Part shown: positions 44,749-56,895 of the stretch, piece by piece
How the letters are laid out: each line of letters opens with the position of its first letter
Position numbering within the stretch: position 1 is the first letter of the stretch
Assembly: GCA_035610365.1 (NCBI GenBank)
Contig: CM069432.1
Location: 279,471,482 to 279,535,481, forward strand
DNA from: Aquatica leii
Taxonomy: Eukaryota; Arthropoda; Insecta; Coleoptera; Lampyridae
Length of the DNA stretch: 64,000 nucleotides
Reading direction: 5' to 3'
Program-made: the position numbers and the translations under genes
The notes under the pieces: generated by a model
Told to the model about the DNA's origin: nothing
Seen by the model: the letters and a program-made list of their open reading frames with translations, nothing else
The model's database searches: none

Positions 44749-45530
44749 ACTTTCCTATAAGGAAAATATAGCAATCGTAATCAAAAATTTTGTTTGCCTA
44801 ATTTTACGTTTTAAGGTCTCCTGAATCAAAATAATGTATTTTTGACAAAAAAATATTGAGCGTCTGTGTATGTGTAACGATGTACACACGATAACTCTCG
44901 AACCAAAAGTCTTAGTAACTTGAAATTTGGTATGTAGCTGGTTTTTCATATTCTCTCGGATCTGTCAAAAGATGGGTCTGATGAAGAAACCGGAAGTGGG
45001 TGTATCCGCCATTTTTAACAGTTTTTCTTATATAATTTTGTACGTATGCAAATTATTCGAGTTATTTTTGCAGTTTCTTATAGAGATCATTCTTCCTAAC
45101 AATTTATTTAAATTAAAAAAATTCTAACATTAACAGTTATTAGATATTTTATTAAAAAAAAATAAAATGAATTCACAAATTGAATCTAGGTTTGAATCCT
45201 GCCTGAGACGATTTTTTTTAGAAACAAATTCCATATCTTGAAAGGAAAGCAAGATACGTTAAAAATAATCATTTTTTCTGCTTTACCAACGGAGAAAGCA
45301 ATATCGAGGCGCACAAATATAGGGGTTAGTCAGTTAGTTAGTACATAAGCTTCATTTCCCATAATTCGTTTATATATTTAATGAAAACGATTAGAAAAAT
45401 TTCAAAAAAAGTTATAGCATGCTAGGAAGTCAATACAAACGTGTACATATCACTTCAAAGTGGTTTTATGAAAACATAACTTTAAAAAAATATGTATACA
45501 TTTTTTCATCATTCCTTATAGGAAAGTCGT
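44749..45530. mobile_element. Possible non-autonomous DNA transposon
   Basis: ACTTTCCTATAAGGAA at 44749 and its inverse TTCCTTATAGGAAAGT ending at 45530 form 16-bp inverted repeats around about 780 bp of AT-rich, noncoding DNA. The motif ACTTGAAATTTGGTATGTAG near 44918 is of a kind often seen in repetitive insect elements. No clear target duplication was found, so the superfamily is open. Confidence 0.4.
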
Positions 45531-47788
45531 GTGGTGACCACACCAGTTTCTTTTCGGTAGATTTGCTCTAACTAATTTTCTTAAATAATTTTTAATTAAA
45601 AATCTTATTTTCTTAAAACAACAAGTAATTATTTGCGTATAAAAATAACCTACTTATTTTAATTCTTATTAATGCATTGTTTAGTTAAACTTAACTATTA
45701 GTGAATCACGTTCTTTGAGTTGCTGATGTCCATTTTCAAGATAAATTGTTTATTAACCTACTGGTCTTATTACAAGCACACAACAATACTACGACACTAA
45801 ATGTGATTTGTATTAAAACCTAATAATATCCTAGCAAACTGTTTAGTGTTTAGCAAGCTTAATTTTGACACGTTCTAAGAGCCAAATATAGAACCAGTAG
45901 TAGCTTTACAAAAATCTTTGAAAAATTAATTCCTAACTCAGGAGTAATGTCAACCGGTAGAAATGAAAACATTTATGTTAACACAATATTTATCAATCAA
46001 CATCTTTAAAATGTCTAATATTTTTTTTTACGTTTCTGCATACGATACCCAGCTTTGTTTTTTAATTGAAAGAAAACAAAAGCTAGTTTCCGCATTTCAC
46101 GTCAATATCATTTGTCAGAAAAAGTTATTTTGGTTCAAAAATCAATTGTGTTCAGATTTCTTAATTAAAGTTGTTTATAAAACTGTTGATATTTACCCAA
46201 TCTGTTTACAATATAAAATTTGGCATTAGCCGATGTAATTTGAAAATACTGGAGTTTGTACTATATTTTAATGTCAAAGTTTACCAGGAACAAGTAGACA
46301 AATACTATTCTAATCAACGAAAAACAAGTTTTTATATATTAAAAAAAAAGTTTCTATTTATAAAATTTATTATGTATTTACGATAATACTACCATCAATA
46401 ATTACCAAATAATATGAGAAAAAACGTACCTAATAAAGTACCTGAAGTGCTTATAAACCGAGTGTTGAATTCTTCTTGGGGAGTACGTTCACGTGGCTGC
46501 AACTTAATACAACTAGATGAGTACTCAAGTCCGCAATCATAATCAAAGGTTAAAGACATATTAAACATGCAATGTTACAATTGGTTGTGTTCTTCCTTTA
46601 ATCAGACCTATATTTCTAAACATCTAATTTCGCTACTTCCTCTAATTCTTCTAAATCTTCATTATCTTTTTATGCAAAATAACGCTTCGAAATATTTTTT
46701 TCCCATAGTGTTTAGAAAATTTGATATAACGTTATAATTCGAGGCCAAATAAAAAGTAAGTCACGATGTAACGAGGTCAGTTCAAGTTAGTTAACCCATT
46801 AATTGTTATCCAACTCAATTAAGATTTGTCGGTTAGCTTTAACCCATGTATCACTTTATTAACAATTAAATTGAAATGGTAAAGGAAGCTTTCAATTTCT
46901 TTTTGAAAACTTATGTTCCGCTTATTGTTCTGTGCTTAATGCGAAACTCTTTCAAATTACAGCAATCAGATCAATCGGAATATGATTAGGCTGTAATTCT
47001 ATCACACCAATATCTTTGATTTCATTACAATTATTTCTAATTTATTTGTTTGGTATTATTTTTTACCTCAATACGCAATTGCAGCAATTTTTATTATCGC
47101 TTCTGCATAGATCTTTTAGTGATATGTCCCCATACTAAACAGTTTTGTAGACTTAAAGCTCTTAATAATCATCAACATTACCACTTTGAAGTTTTAAAAA
47201 GTTGTCTTAACACCAACGTTCTTTCTTTAAATAAATTTTTGGACGAGATGATGTTTAGTGCGTATTCAATAATAGATGTTTGCAATAACAAGATTTGTAA
47301 CGTCTAGGTCTATGATTGTATTCACGAGGTCATCCATTGTACATAAACGGATGTTGCAAAGCAAGGATAATTGTTTTCTTTGCATGACCAATCTTAAAAA
47401 CTGATATTTATTTCCGCGAAGGATGTGGCTCAAGTATATGAAAGCACAAACATCAGAAAAAATAACGCTCCAAAACTAAATAGAAAAAAATTGGAAAATA
47501 TAAAATGAATGATTGTTAATAAAAGAAGATTTATGGTATGTCATTGCAAAACAAAAAACCAAAAAAAATTATGGAAGAACTAAAGCAGCAATCAATTAAG
47601 GACGATGTTAAGTTATTTCAATTTTTATTAAATTCCACCTCCTAGATAAAAAATATTGGCGACTAGTGATAAAGTGGTTATTTTTCTTAATCGCACATTT
47701 TTCTTCGGAAGTTGTTCTGATAATAAGTTTTTTGGACGACTAATAAAATAAGAATGCATTTTGAGGAAAATGGCACAAAAAATTACAG
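45531..47788. other. AT-rich stretch without recognisable gene
   Basis: The open frames at 45963-46229, 46171-46386 and 47050-47307 consist of AT-rich codons and show no domain motif. No terminal repeats, RNA genes or element scraps were identified in this 2.3-kb stretch. Confidence 0.5.
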
Positions 47789-49668
47789 TAGTCGAGTAAG
47801 GCAATATTGCAAACATTTTTAATTTCAATGTTGAGGATGATTTCAATTTTTTTTATGAAAGACTGGAACAGTACTTCGTGGCAAACAAACTTGAAGACAA
47901 GCGTAAATTGTCTATTCTATTAACATCGGTAAGCAAAAATGTCTATAAAATACTGAAAAATTTATGCTCTCCAGACAAGCCTAAAGTAAGTCTTTTAAAG
48001 AGCTGATTGAACAAACACTTTAAACCAGCATTCTCAATGTACCGCAAAAGAATCCAGTTTGATTTGTTAAAACAGACTTGCGAGTCTGTAAGCGAATGGT
48101 ACATAAGAGTTAAGGATGTGGCAGGAAACTGGCTCAACAAATTATAGTATTCAACCAAGGCAATATTGCAACCATTGTAACGTGCATTTATTTTTCGTTT
48201 GAATACGTCTGATTTTCGTTAACATTTTTGTATTCACTGTTTATGTGAATCCTTTTGCGCAATACATTTTGACGCGCGCACATGCGTATGAGCCTTCTTC
48301 TTAAGTACGAAGTCATCCTCCATCTTACGCTTAGAAATGAAGTAGTGAGCGGACATTTTTTTGCGTGCTGCAAAAAGTTGTATTACCACTTATTTAGTTG
48401 TGTTTGTGAATTTTTGCCTCAATGGTGAAAATTATTTAAGCTGGCGTTCGTTGTAGCCCGCATTCGTTAGTAGCACCGCATTCGTTAGTAGCATTTGCAT
48501 TTTGTTGTATTTACGAAAAATAGAATAAAAAACCCGTAAATTAGAAGGGGTAAGTCATTTTTGTTTTGATTCGAATGGTATAATTCATCGCAATTTACGT
48601 TCTAGTTTTTTTTCTTTGTTCCGGATTTTTGGTTTCGTTCTTATACGATGTTTTTGGGTATGAAAGTCTTATGAATACGTTTTCGATCTTTATACGTCTG
48701 CGAATATGGAAATTACGATCTACGATTATCAATTTTATCGATTCAAAGGCAAGATATCAATCAAATCTTCGTGAAAGATACGATTTATGGAAATTGCATC
48801 ATATTGCACCAATTCAATGAGTCATGATCATGAACACACCTTAATAGAAGCTGCGCGATTCGCAAGTAGTAAAATTAAACCTTCAAGAACACGTATGTAG
48901 ATATCTGTAATTATTAGTTTTAAGTTACGTTTTTGGTTTCAATATTTAACCATTCATATATAAAAAATATTGTGGCGTCCAACTTATAAAATTTTTGTAT
49001 TTATCAAATTGAAAATTATTAATCTTAAGTAACGTAAGAATTCCCACGACTCTAATTAATTAAATATAAAAATGCTCATTGCTCTTATGTAGTTTGTGTT
49101 TAATGTGTTTTAAATAAATATTTTTGTGAGCTGGCTGGTGCATTCATTTATTTGTATGTTACATATTTGGCACCGATTATTTGTGTGATGTTACACCATT
49201 TCTAATTTTAATGTTCGGGATGATTTCAAAATTTTTGATGATAGACTAGAACAGTATTTCCTGGCGAAAAAAATTGAAGCCGAGCGTAAAGTGTCTATTT
49301 TATTACCATTGGTAAGCACAAATTTCTATAAAATACTAAAAAATTTTACTCTCCAGATAAGCCATCAAGTAAATCCTTTAACGAACTGATTGAAAAACAG
49401 GTTCAACCAAACAGTCACAGTGTGACACAAAAGAATCCAGTTTGATTCGTTAAAACAGACTTGCGAGTCCGTAAGGGAATGGTACATAAAAGTTAAGGAT
49501 GTGGCAGCAAACTGGCTCAACAAATTATAGTATTCAACCAAGGCAATATTGCAACCATTTCTAATTTTAATGTTCGCGATGATTTCGAAATTTTTGATGA
49601 AAGACTAGAACAGTATTTCCTAGCGAACAAAATTAAGGACAAGCGTAAAGTGTCTATTTTATTACTAG
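47789..49668 (+). repeat. Tandem array of a 359-bp Gypsy gag fragment
   Basis: Units start at 47813, 49196 and 49555. The distance from unit 1 to its end at 48172 and from unit 2 to unit 3 is 359 bp in both cases. Each unit encodes the same Gag segment (VEDDFNFFYERLEQYFVANK in unit 1; a similar FEIFDERLEQYFLANK in unit 3) followed by KQTCESV and VKDVAGNWLNKL. About 25 bp of a preceding unit end lies at 47789-47812, and unit 3 breaks off at about 49668. A solo LTR separates units 1 and 2. The Gag type is that of K02A2.6-like Gypsy. Confidence 0.8.
48176..49195 (+). mobile_element. Solo LTR, 1020 bp, with CCAT target duplication
   Basis: The ends are TGTAACGTGC and GTGATGTTACA (TG...CA, inverted tips TGTAAC/GTTACA). 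CCAT precedes (48172-48175) and follows (49196-49199), and CCAT is present once at the uninterrupted junction of units 2 and 3 of the surrounding tandem array (49555-49558). The interior is noncoding and includes GTAGCATTTGCATTTT-like sequence and a TATA-rich 3' part. It is not the same family as the repeat at 42946-44442 but has similar tips. Confidence 0.82.
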
Positions 49669-52500
49669 AGCAGAGGCTGGTGTGTACCCCTTTCCATTTC
49701 CAAGTGATAGCTGTATTTTTTCCAATAAAAATCGAAAATGGATTTCGTCACAAAAGAAGTATGAACTATCTACAAAATGTGTAACTGAAATTGCGGGTAC
49801 ATCCATTTTAAAAGCTGCAGAAGCAAAGGCAGACGAACACTTGTTGTGTAAACTGAGAGATGTTGATTTCATAGCTCGGAAGGTGCACTATCATAATCAG
49901 TGCTGATATAGACAGTTAGTCACTTGCAGAGCAAAATGCCCACAAAGAAGCATTTGAATATTTAAAAAATTATGTTCAAGAAAATATAATTGTTGGTGGT
50001 ATTGTTGAACGCATGTCGATACTTCATGATCGGTATTTGTCGCTCATGATTGAACATTCACCACAATTTTATAATGAAAGTTATAAAACTGACAAATTGA
50101 AAGACAAATTAAAAAACCATTTTGCCAATAAGTTATCATTTTGGCAGCCAAACTACAGGAGCGAGCTTGTTTATTCAACATTTATACAACCCGGAGAAGC
50201 TGTAGAAGCTGCATTCGAAGCCGCTTCATCTGATGCAAAGAATACAAGAGACTGCAATGATTTTGAGACGACATGTGCAGCAGACATATGACAGTTCACC
50301 TACAATGCCTTGGCCTCCTTCAGCCGAATTCTTGGCGTCAGTGGCAACTAAAGCTCCTTGATATACTATGTGAATTTCTTTCGAGTGTGACTAGCGGGAA
50401 ACCACTGAAAACTGCAAATGACAAAATTAAACGCACAAGATTTGTGCTATAGCATTACTGATGGTAAATGGAAAATGTCCAAGCATTATAGTATAGGAAT
50501 GACCATAAGCCACCTTACTGGAAGTTCAGCTCTTGTAACGTTGATAAATAGATGTGGTCATTGTGTGTCATACTCGCACTTACTAGAGTTAGAGACAGCT
50601 ATGTGGAACAAAATTAAGTGCATGACCAAGTTCTCCCTTCAAATATATCTACAACAAGTAACATTGTGTCACACCTGTGTTGGGATAACTTTGACTTGAA
50701 TGAAGAAACACCATCAGGTAGTGGGACGACCCATTCAACACATGGGATTATTATTCAAGAGAGAGGTACTGAGTTGCAGACATTTACTAGTGGCCCTGAT
50801 GTACCTAGAACTAAACAGCGTTCTGTAAAATTTATTGAGGGATCCTTACGACCTTGTTTCATTCCAAAGCATCCTGAGCCCAACATTGATGCAACAATAA
50901 CATCTTTTGTAAACAGAGTTGCTGTTAACAATGCTACACAGTCAGATTTCTTCTGGTCCTTTTATAGATTACATTTTAACCAAAAAAAAAAAACAAATAC
51001 CTGGCTGGGCGGGGTGGGTTTCAAAAACTTCAAATATAGTAAGTGGACAGAAACCATCAACAGTGGGATATATGACACCAATCACGTCACCAATCACAGA
51101 ATATTCCACTATTGAAGAAATTCTAACGCAATCTCAGGACAGAAAAAGTTGGACAAACCCACACACTTGTAACCTGCAATGGCACAGCAACAAATTTCAA
51201 AATGTTGTAATAAACATTGGCGGTTTCCACACAATCTGTTCATTTTTTAGATGCTTAGGTAAATTGATGGCTGGTTCTGGCTTTAAAGAAATATTAATTG
51301 AATCTGGAATATGTGCAAGTGGTTCAATTGCAAAAGTTATGTCAGGAAAACATTACAACAGAGCTCTGAGAGTTCATAAAATTATGATGGAGGCTCTACA
51401 AAGACTGTTACTTACGATATTCATGACATTGAATCCTGAAAAAAATCCAGATGCAGAAGCGATGAAACTGATTGAAAAATTGCCAGAAAATCCGTCATAT
51501 TGTCATTTGACATCTTTTAATGAAAATGTGTCTTGTCAAACGTTCTACAGTAACTACTTGGTAGAAGTTAGAGATGGAAAGTTAGGTAAGGTAAGACAGC
51601 ACAATTCTGGATTGGTTACGTGGAGAAAGAGGCATTGGTTTTGAGGTTCCAGCGAGCATCCAAAGAAAATAACTTGGACTTACACTTGGCATGTTTAGAA
51701 GATATGATTCCGCTTTACTTTGCATGTGATCATCATAATTATGCCCGATATCTCCTCGTTCACCTTATCAACCTTTTGAACTTGGAAAGTACACACCCTG
51801 GAGCGGAAGAACTACTTCGCAATAACGGGTTTAGTGTCAGCAGATCGAAAGTTCCAAGTTCAAAAAATTATATAGATATCACAATAGAACAGACAATTAA
51901 TAGACATGCCAAATGTACTGGCGGAATAGTAGGATTTAGCAGAAATTTCTGAGCATATGCACGATGGTGCATTACAAGACATGAACGTGCTAAGTATGTA
52001 GAGTTAGCATTTGAAAATGCAAGTATGATTCAGTCATCAGATTGCTCTCGCCGTGATATGCAAGCACATGAAATGAACCGAAGTGAGCAAAGTATTTTGA
52101 AAGTACTTGACGCTTTTGAACAATACGTTAACCCATTTGAAGTTGAAAACCCGAATCGGTGGAAAAGAATTTACTCAATGTAGATAATCTAGGGAAAGCT
52201 TCCTACAAAACTTTTCTAGAAGACAGATTTATTGTAAAGATTAACAAATCTTTAAACTTTCAAAAGTATTCAAGAGAATATCATTGTTACGAGTGCACAA
52301 AACAGATAAGTTGAGATAAGAGCTGAAAGAAATATTTTTGCTCGAGTTTTACTTTTGTCCCAGGAACGTGAAATTAGCATTGAAAAGCGGATGTCATACC
52401 TATTAGGTCCAGTACCATGGGCATTAGCCACTGCCAATAGATGTCCAACAAAAACAGAAAAGTCCAAGTGCGAATTTGTTGAGTTGAGTTGAGTTGAAGG
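49669..52500 (+). pseudogene. Broken member of a large multi-copy protein family of unknown function
   Basis: Frames alternate but keep one order: VYPFPFPSDSCIFS with AKADEHLLCKLRDVDFIARK then YHNQC; HDRYLSLMIEHSPQFYNESY and KLKNHFANKLSFWQPN; GMTISHLTGSSALVTLINRC and GHCVSYSHLLELETA; SHLCWDNFDLNEETPSGSGT; INIGGFHTICSFFRCLGKLM, SGICASGSIAKVMSGKHYNR; LYFACDHHNYARYLLVHLIN; and GPVPWALATANRCPTKTEKS. This order (zinc-like start, WDNxDxxEETxSGxGTTH, GGxH, H-x-N-Y-A-R-x-L-x-x-H) is that of long uncharacterised proteins repeated in many invertebrate genomes. At least five frameshifts or stops make it a pseudogene. Whether the family is a transposon protein is not known to me. Confidence 0.6.
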
Positions 52501-52770
52501 CAAGAATCAAAGTTTGTAGTCGATTATGTGAGGAGTCAATAACGAAATCATTGCCAGAGTTATATGTTGTTGGGATTTTAACATACAAATATGTGTTAAC
52601 AATTATTTTTATGTGGATGCCAACAGTGTTTAGAATTTAAATTTCATCCGGATTTTTAATTAAAACCCTAACCGGTTATGGGACCAGTCACTTTATAAAA
52701 TTATGATAAAAATTAATATTTATCAAAGTTTTGTGTGCTTAATGTGAAGTGAAGTGCTATTGTATTCATC

Positions 52771-53691
52771 ATGGTAACAACAACCTCTGAAACTAATACA
52801 AATACAACAATTACTAGTACAAATACAATTCCTACAAGCATGAGTTGTACTGTATCAAACTCACTATCAAATATTGAAAAGTTGCATGAACAAAATTAAA
52901 TTATGGAAGTTGGAAGTTTGCGATGAGGATGAGCCTTATGTTATAATAAGGTTTATTTGGGTATGTTGATGGCTATTTACGGATAACTACAGCGACTGAC
53001 AGACTTCGGGACAAAAGTGCTTTAGCAAAAATACGCCTTTCGGTAAAACCTAACTGCTACGTCCATGTACACAGCACGTTCGCCTCTAAAGAAGCTTGGG
53101 AAAACCTTAAAAAAGCATTTGAAGGTAATAATTTGTCTACAAGATTTGAAATGACAAAAAACTTTTTTATTACGCTTAAAAATGCATTTACTAGTATGGA
53201 AGAATTCATCAATAATATTATCCTTATTGTTCGAAAACTTTGACTGACATTGATGAAATAATTAAAGTCAAATATATTTCTTTTGTCATAAGAAGCGGTG
53301 TGTCAGAAGATTATGAAAGTTTTGTTGCTTCGCTAAATCAACAACTTAAAGATGATGCTTCATCTGAGGACGTAAAAATTGCTTTATTGAGTGAAAGTGA
53401 CTGAAAAATGAATCAGAATCAAACACTTCAGCTCTTCTATCCAAACATCAGGGTAAGAAATTGGTCCAAGTAACAGTAGAAAAACGACATTTCTCACCAA
53501 GGAAATGATGAAGTCTGTGGCTCTTTCATCATGGGTCATTGATTTGGGTGCTACTTCACATATGGTTTCAGAGAAAACGCTGTTGACTTATTTGGATTCT
53601 GGAATGAATCTACCGATCAGCATGGCCGACCAATTAGAAATAATATCTGAAGGTATGGGCAATGCAGTTATCATACTTAACCAAAGTAACC
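52771..53691 (+). pseudogene. Copia Gag and protease start
   Basis: An ATG at 52771 opens a Ser/Thr-rich lead, followed in shifting frames by YGSWKFAMRMSL, TTATDRLRDKSALAKIRLSV, NCYVHVHSTFASKEAWENLK and KAFEGNNLSTRFEMTKNFF. This is the Copia-type Gag (UBN2) region. After frame breaks comes the protease start SWVIDLGATSHMVSE (53540), where the active site reads DLGATSH instead of DSGATxH. The coding sequence is cut at 53691 by an inverted solo-LTR-like repeat and resumes at 54975 in the same frame. Confidence 0.8.
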
Positions 53692-54974
53692 TGTTACAAG
53701 CTTTAGGTTTTACGAACCTTGCACGGCCAACTCACACAGTCGGAGGTAGGGGAGGTTCACAGAAAGTATGCTTAAGGGCGCCAGAGCTGATCCAAGATAA
53801 CACTTCTGCCTCGTTCACGACAGACGATCCAAACTTGTAACCCAATTGGAGGTTCGTAATCCTTATTACTATGATGTTCGAGTAGCCAAAGGTTGTTACT
53901 AGGTAACGACGATCAAAAGAGAAAGGTATGTTGCCATAAAAGAAAGAGTAACCAGTATAATAACTTTAATTTAGTAACGTCGATGATTAACACAAAGATA
54001 TCGAATTTTCAGTACATGAATGTCAGCAGTATCGGCAACACACCATACATAGGTAAGTTAAGTTGAAGCGAACAGCGAAGAATAGTTCGTAGTAAATATT
54101 GGTTGTACACAGCATGCGAAACACACAAAAAATAATTAATGATACGACCTTAATGGTAATAAAACAGTGATAGTAATTACATGAATTAACACTAAACTTT
54201 CGTAGTAAATATTGGTTGTACACAGCATGCGAAACACACAAAATAAATAATGATACTACCTTAATGGTAATAAAACAATGATAGCAATTACGGAATTAAC
54301 ACTAGCTAAAGTTTCGTGAGCGACTTTTCTGACAGCGATCAAATAAATAAATAAACTTACCCACAATACAGTAACTCCTACTTGGTCGAAGAAAGCGCTT
54401 TCCCCGGCAAGTGAGCCTGAAATAAATTTGAGTAGCAAATCGTGTCAAACTAATGCCTCACGAAATCAAAATCTACAAAAATGGTTGATTATTGCTAAAG
54501 AAAGTACACATAACATAACCCGATTGTCGAATGTTGTTGTACACCTTCGATGAAAGTTGGTTTCGCAGGTGTTTGCCGCATGAGTAGAATCTCGCAGAAA
54601 TGTGATTCGGTTTATTTAGTTTTAACCGTAGGCCTTATAGATAGAGTTATACTCGTCCCACGAAAGTATTTGTCGATGTTAATCCCTCCTAATTCGTTAT
54701 CGAATAGAAACATGTGCCAGAACGTGGTGGAACGGCCGGTGACGACTCAAATATTTTACGATCGTAATGCACTTATAATTTGATTCCCATTACTAAGGAT
54801 GATTTTTGAAAATTATTTTTAAGCCACACCGGCCATCTTATGCAGTTGACAGCTTAACGATTTCGTCGTAAAATGGACAGTCACACGAAAAAGATCGGTA
54901 GGGGGCGTCCAAACCGGAATCTAATTTCAATTACATATACAGGGTATTCCGTAATGAAAATTTCGTACGTAACA
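53692..54974 (-). mobile_element. Solo-LTR-like repeat, copy 2 (1283 bp), inserted in Copia
   Basis: On the minus strand it begins TGTTACGTACG and ends AGCTTGTAACA and is collinear with 42946-44442. AACC flanks both sides (53688-53691 and 54975-54978). Subregions such as the CTCTGGCGCCCTTAAG block (53774-53790 here, 44336-44351 there) are identical. A 113-bp tandem duplication is present inside (54086-54198 and 54199-54310). Discounting the insertion and one AACC leaves the Copia frame continuous, which dates it after the Copia. Confidence 0.82.
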
Positions 54975-56895
54975 AACCCTAGTAATGTAAAGACAGTTAC
55001 TGATGTACTGTATGTACCAGGTTTATTAGCCAATTTACTTTCAGTTGCAAAAATGACTGAAAAAGGTTACCATATTGTTTTTGATAGAAATGCATGTACA
55101 GTTTATGCTAGTTCTGATTTCACAATTACGGGTAGTGCAAAATTGATAACTTGATTGATAATTATAGTTGTTTACATAAAACAATGAGGGGTGCTACTGT
55201 GACAAATATTTCAGATCAGGAATTATGGCACAAACGATTAGGGCACCTTAATCGTAAACGGTTAAGAATTTTAAAAAAATATTGTAACTTGTATGAATTT
55301 TATTGAAGAACCTAATAACATCTTTGTAACTTATCTTGAGGGTAAACAGACAGACCATTATCAAAAAGGGGAAGTAAAGTTTTGACCTTTGAAGTGGTAT
55401 CCTGTGGTAGAGTCAAATGCTGTCTAATTTTTATTGATGATTTTAGTCGAAAAGTTTTTGTCTATATGATTAAACACAAAGATGAAGTTTTTTCTAATTT
55501 TGCCATTTCAAGGCTATGGTTGAAAATCAGACTGGTAAAAAACTAAAATGTTTATGTTCTGATAGAGTGGCGAATATTGTGGAAATGAATTTGAATTATT
55601 TCTAAAAGAACATAGAGTTGTTCACCAAACCACAGTAACGGGAAGCCCGGCTCAGAACGGAGTATCAAAGCGGACGACCCGTGTTTTGATAAAAAGAACC
55701 CGTTGTATGTTGTTTGAATCAAATTTAGACAGACGGTTTTGGGATGAAGCTATCAATACATCCATTTATCTAATGAAACGCTCTCCTACAACCGCTCTGA
55801 ATAAAAATTAATTTGTCTGACCTAAAAATTTTTAGTTGTAAATCTCAAGTGCATATTGCAAAAGAAAAGAGGTTCAAATTGACAAAAAATCAAAAAGAAG
55901 AAGATTTGTGTTGGGTATCGTGATAACACTAAAAGGTATCGTTTGATTTGTATTGACAATCTCAAGAAAATTAATATTGCTAGGAGTGTGGTTTTCATAG
56001 AAGGAGATACAATCAGTACTTTATTCTCTAGATCAGATTTAGATAAATATTCTGGTTTTAACGATAAACGGAATGAGGCTATTAAAATATCTGAACAACC
56101 TCTATCAAATACCACACTGTCTATTAAAAATTGAGGTAGTCATAATGTAAACAATAATGTCAATACTGAGCCTGTAGTTTTAGAGATGGCCTCTAGTGGA
56201 CCTCTTCACTCGAGTGTAACAAATAATTAAACATTCAAGTCAGAAGGTTCAAATGTAAACAATAATGTCAATACTGAGGACAATGACGTTGATTCTTTTA
56301 TGATTGGACGGCGATATCTTAATAGTACAAGGTTACTAAAAAGAAATGATGATTTTGAATACTTATTTATTACTGTAGGTCCTCACGATCCAAAGACCTG
56401 TGATGATGTTTGTGCAAGGCCAAACAAAGATCTTTGTGAGGCAGGCATGAGAGAAGAGATTAAATCTTTATATGATAATAAAACTTGGAAGCTTGTTGAC
56501 AGACCTATAGATAAAAATATTATAAAATGTAAATGGGTGTAGAAACTCAAGAAAGGTGGTGACAGGAGTGAAAGATATAAATTGTAGACTTGTAGCTCGT
56601 GGATTTTTCCAGATACGAGGTAAAGGTTATGATCAAACATTTTCTCCAGTCGTAAGATTATCATCACTTTGTCTACTGTTTGCCTGAAGTGCTGTCAATG
56701 ACTGGAAAATCGACCATGTTGACATAACAGCTTTTTTAAATGGGGATTTAACTGAGTCTATTTACATGGCGCAGCCTGAAGTGTTTGCTGGTTCAGTTGG
56801 TAGTGTTTGTAAGTTGGCACAATCTCTATATGGCCTGAAACAAACTGCCAAATCATGGAATGACAAAATTCAACAACGCTACAAGAGGTGTTAAA
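54975..56895 (+). pseudogene. pol: Copia Pol: protease end, integrase, RT start
   Basis: After the insertion the frame gives VTDVLYVPGLLANLLSVAKM and TEKGYHIVFDRNACTVY. GAG-pre-integrase (ELWHKRLGHLNRKRL in a shifted frame near 55225), integrase core scraps (GNEFELFLKEHRVVHQTT, GSPAQNGVSKR), and RFWDEAINTSIYLMKRSPT follow. The RT begins with WKLVDRPIDKNIIKCKWV (56490), RLVARGFFQIRGKGYDQTFS, DWKIDHVDITAFLNGDL and LAQSLYGLKQTAKSWNDK (56870). Many stops interrupt. The RT catalytic YVDD and RNase H are missing because Gypsy sequence begins at about 56895. Confidence 0.8.

Noticed and set aside
45185..45205. GGTTTGAATCC, similar to a tRNA B box
   Set aside because: No A box at the right distance and no cloverleaf; it lies within a candidate DNA element, so neither a tRNA nor a SINE is supported.
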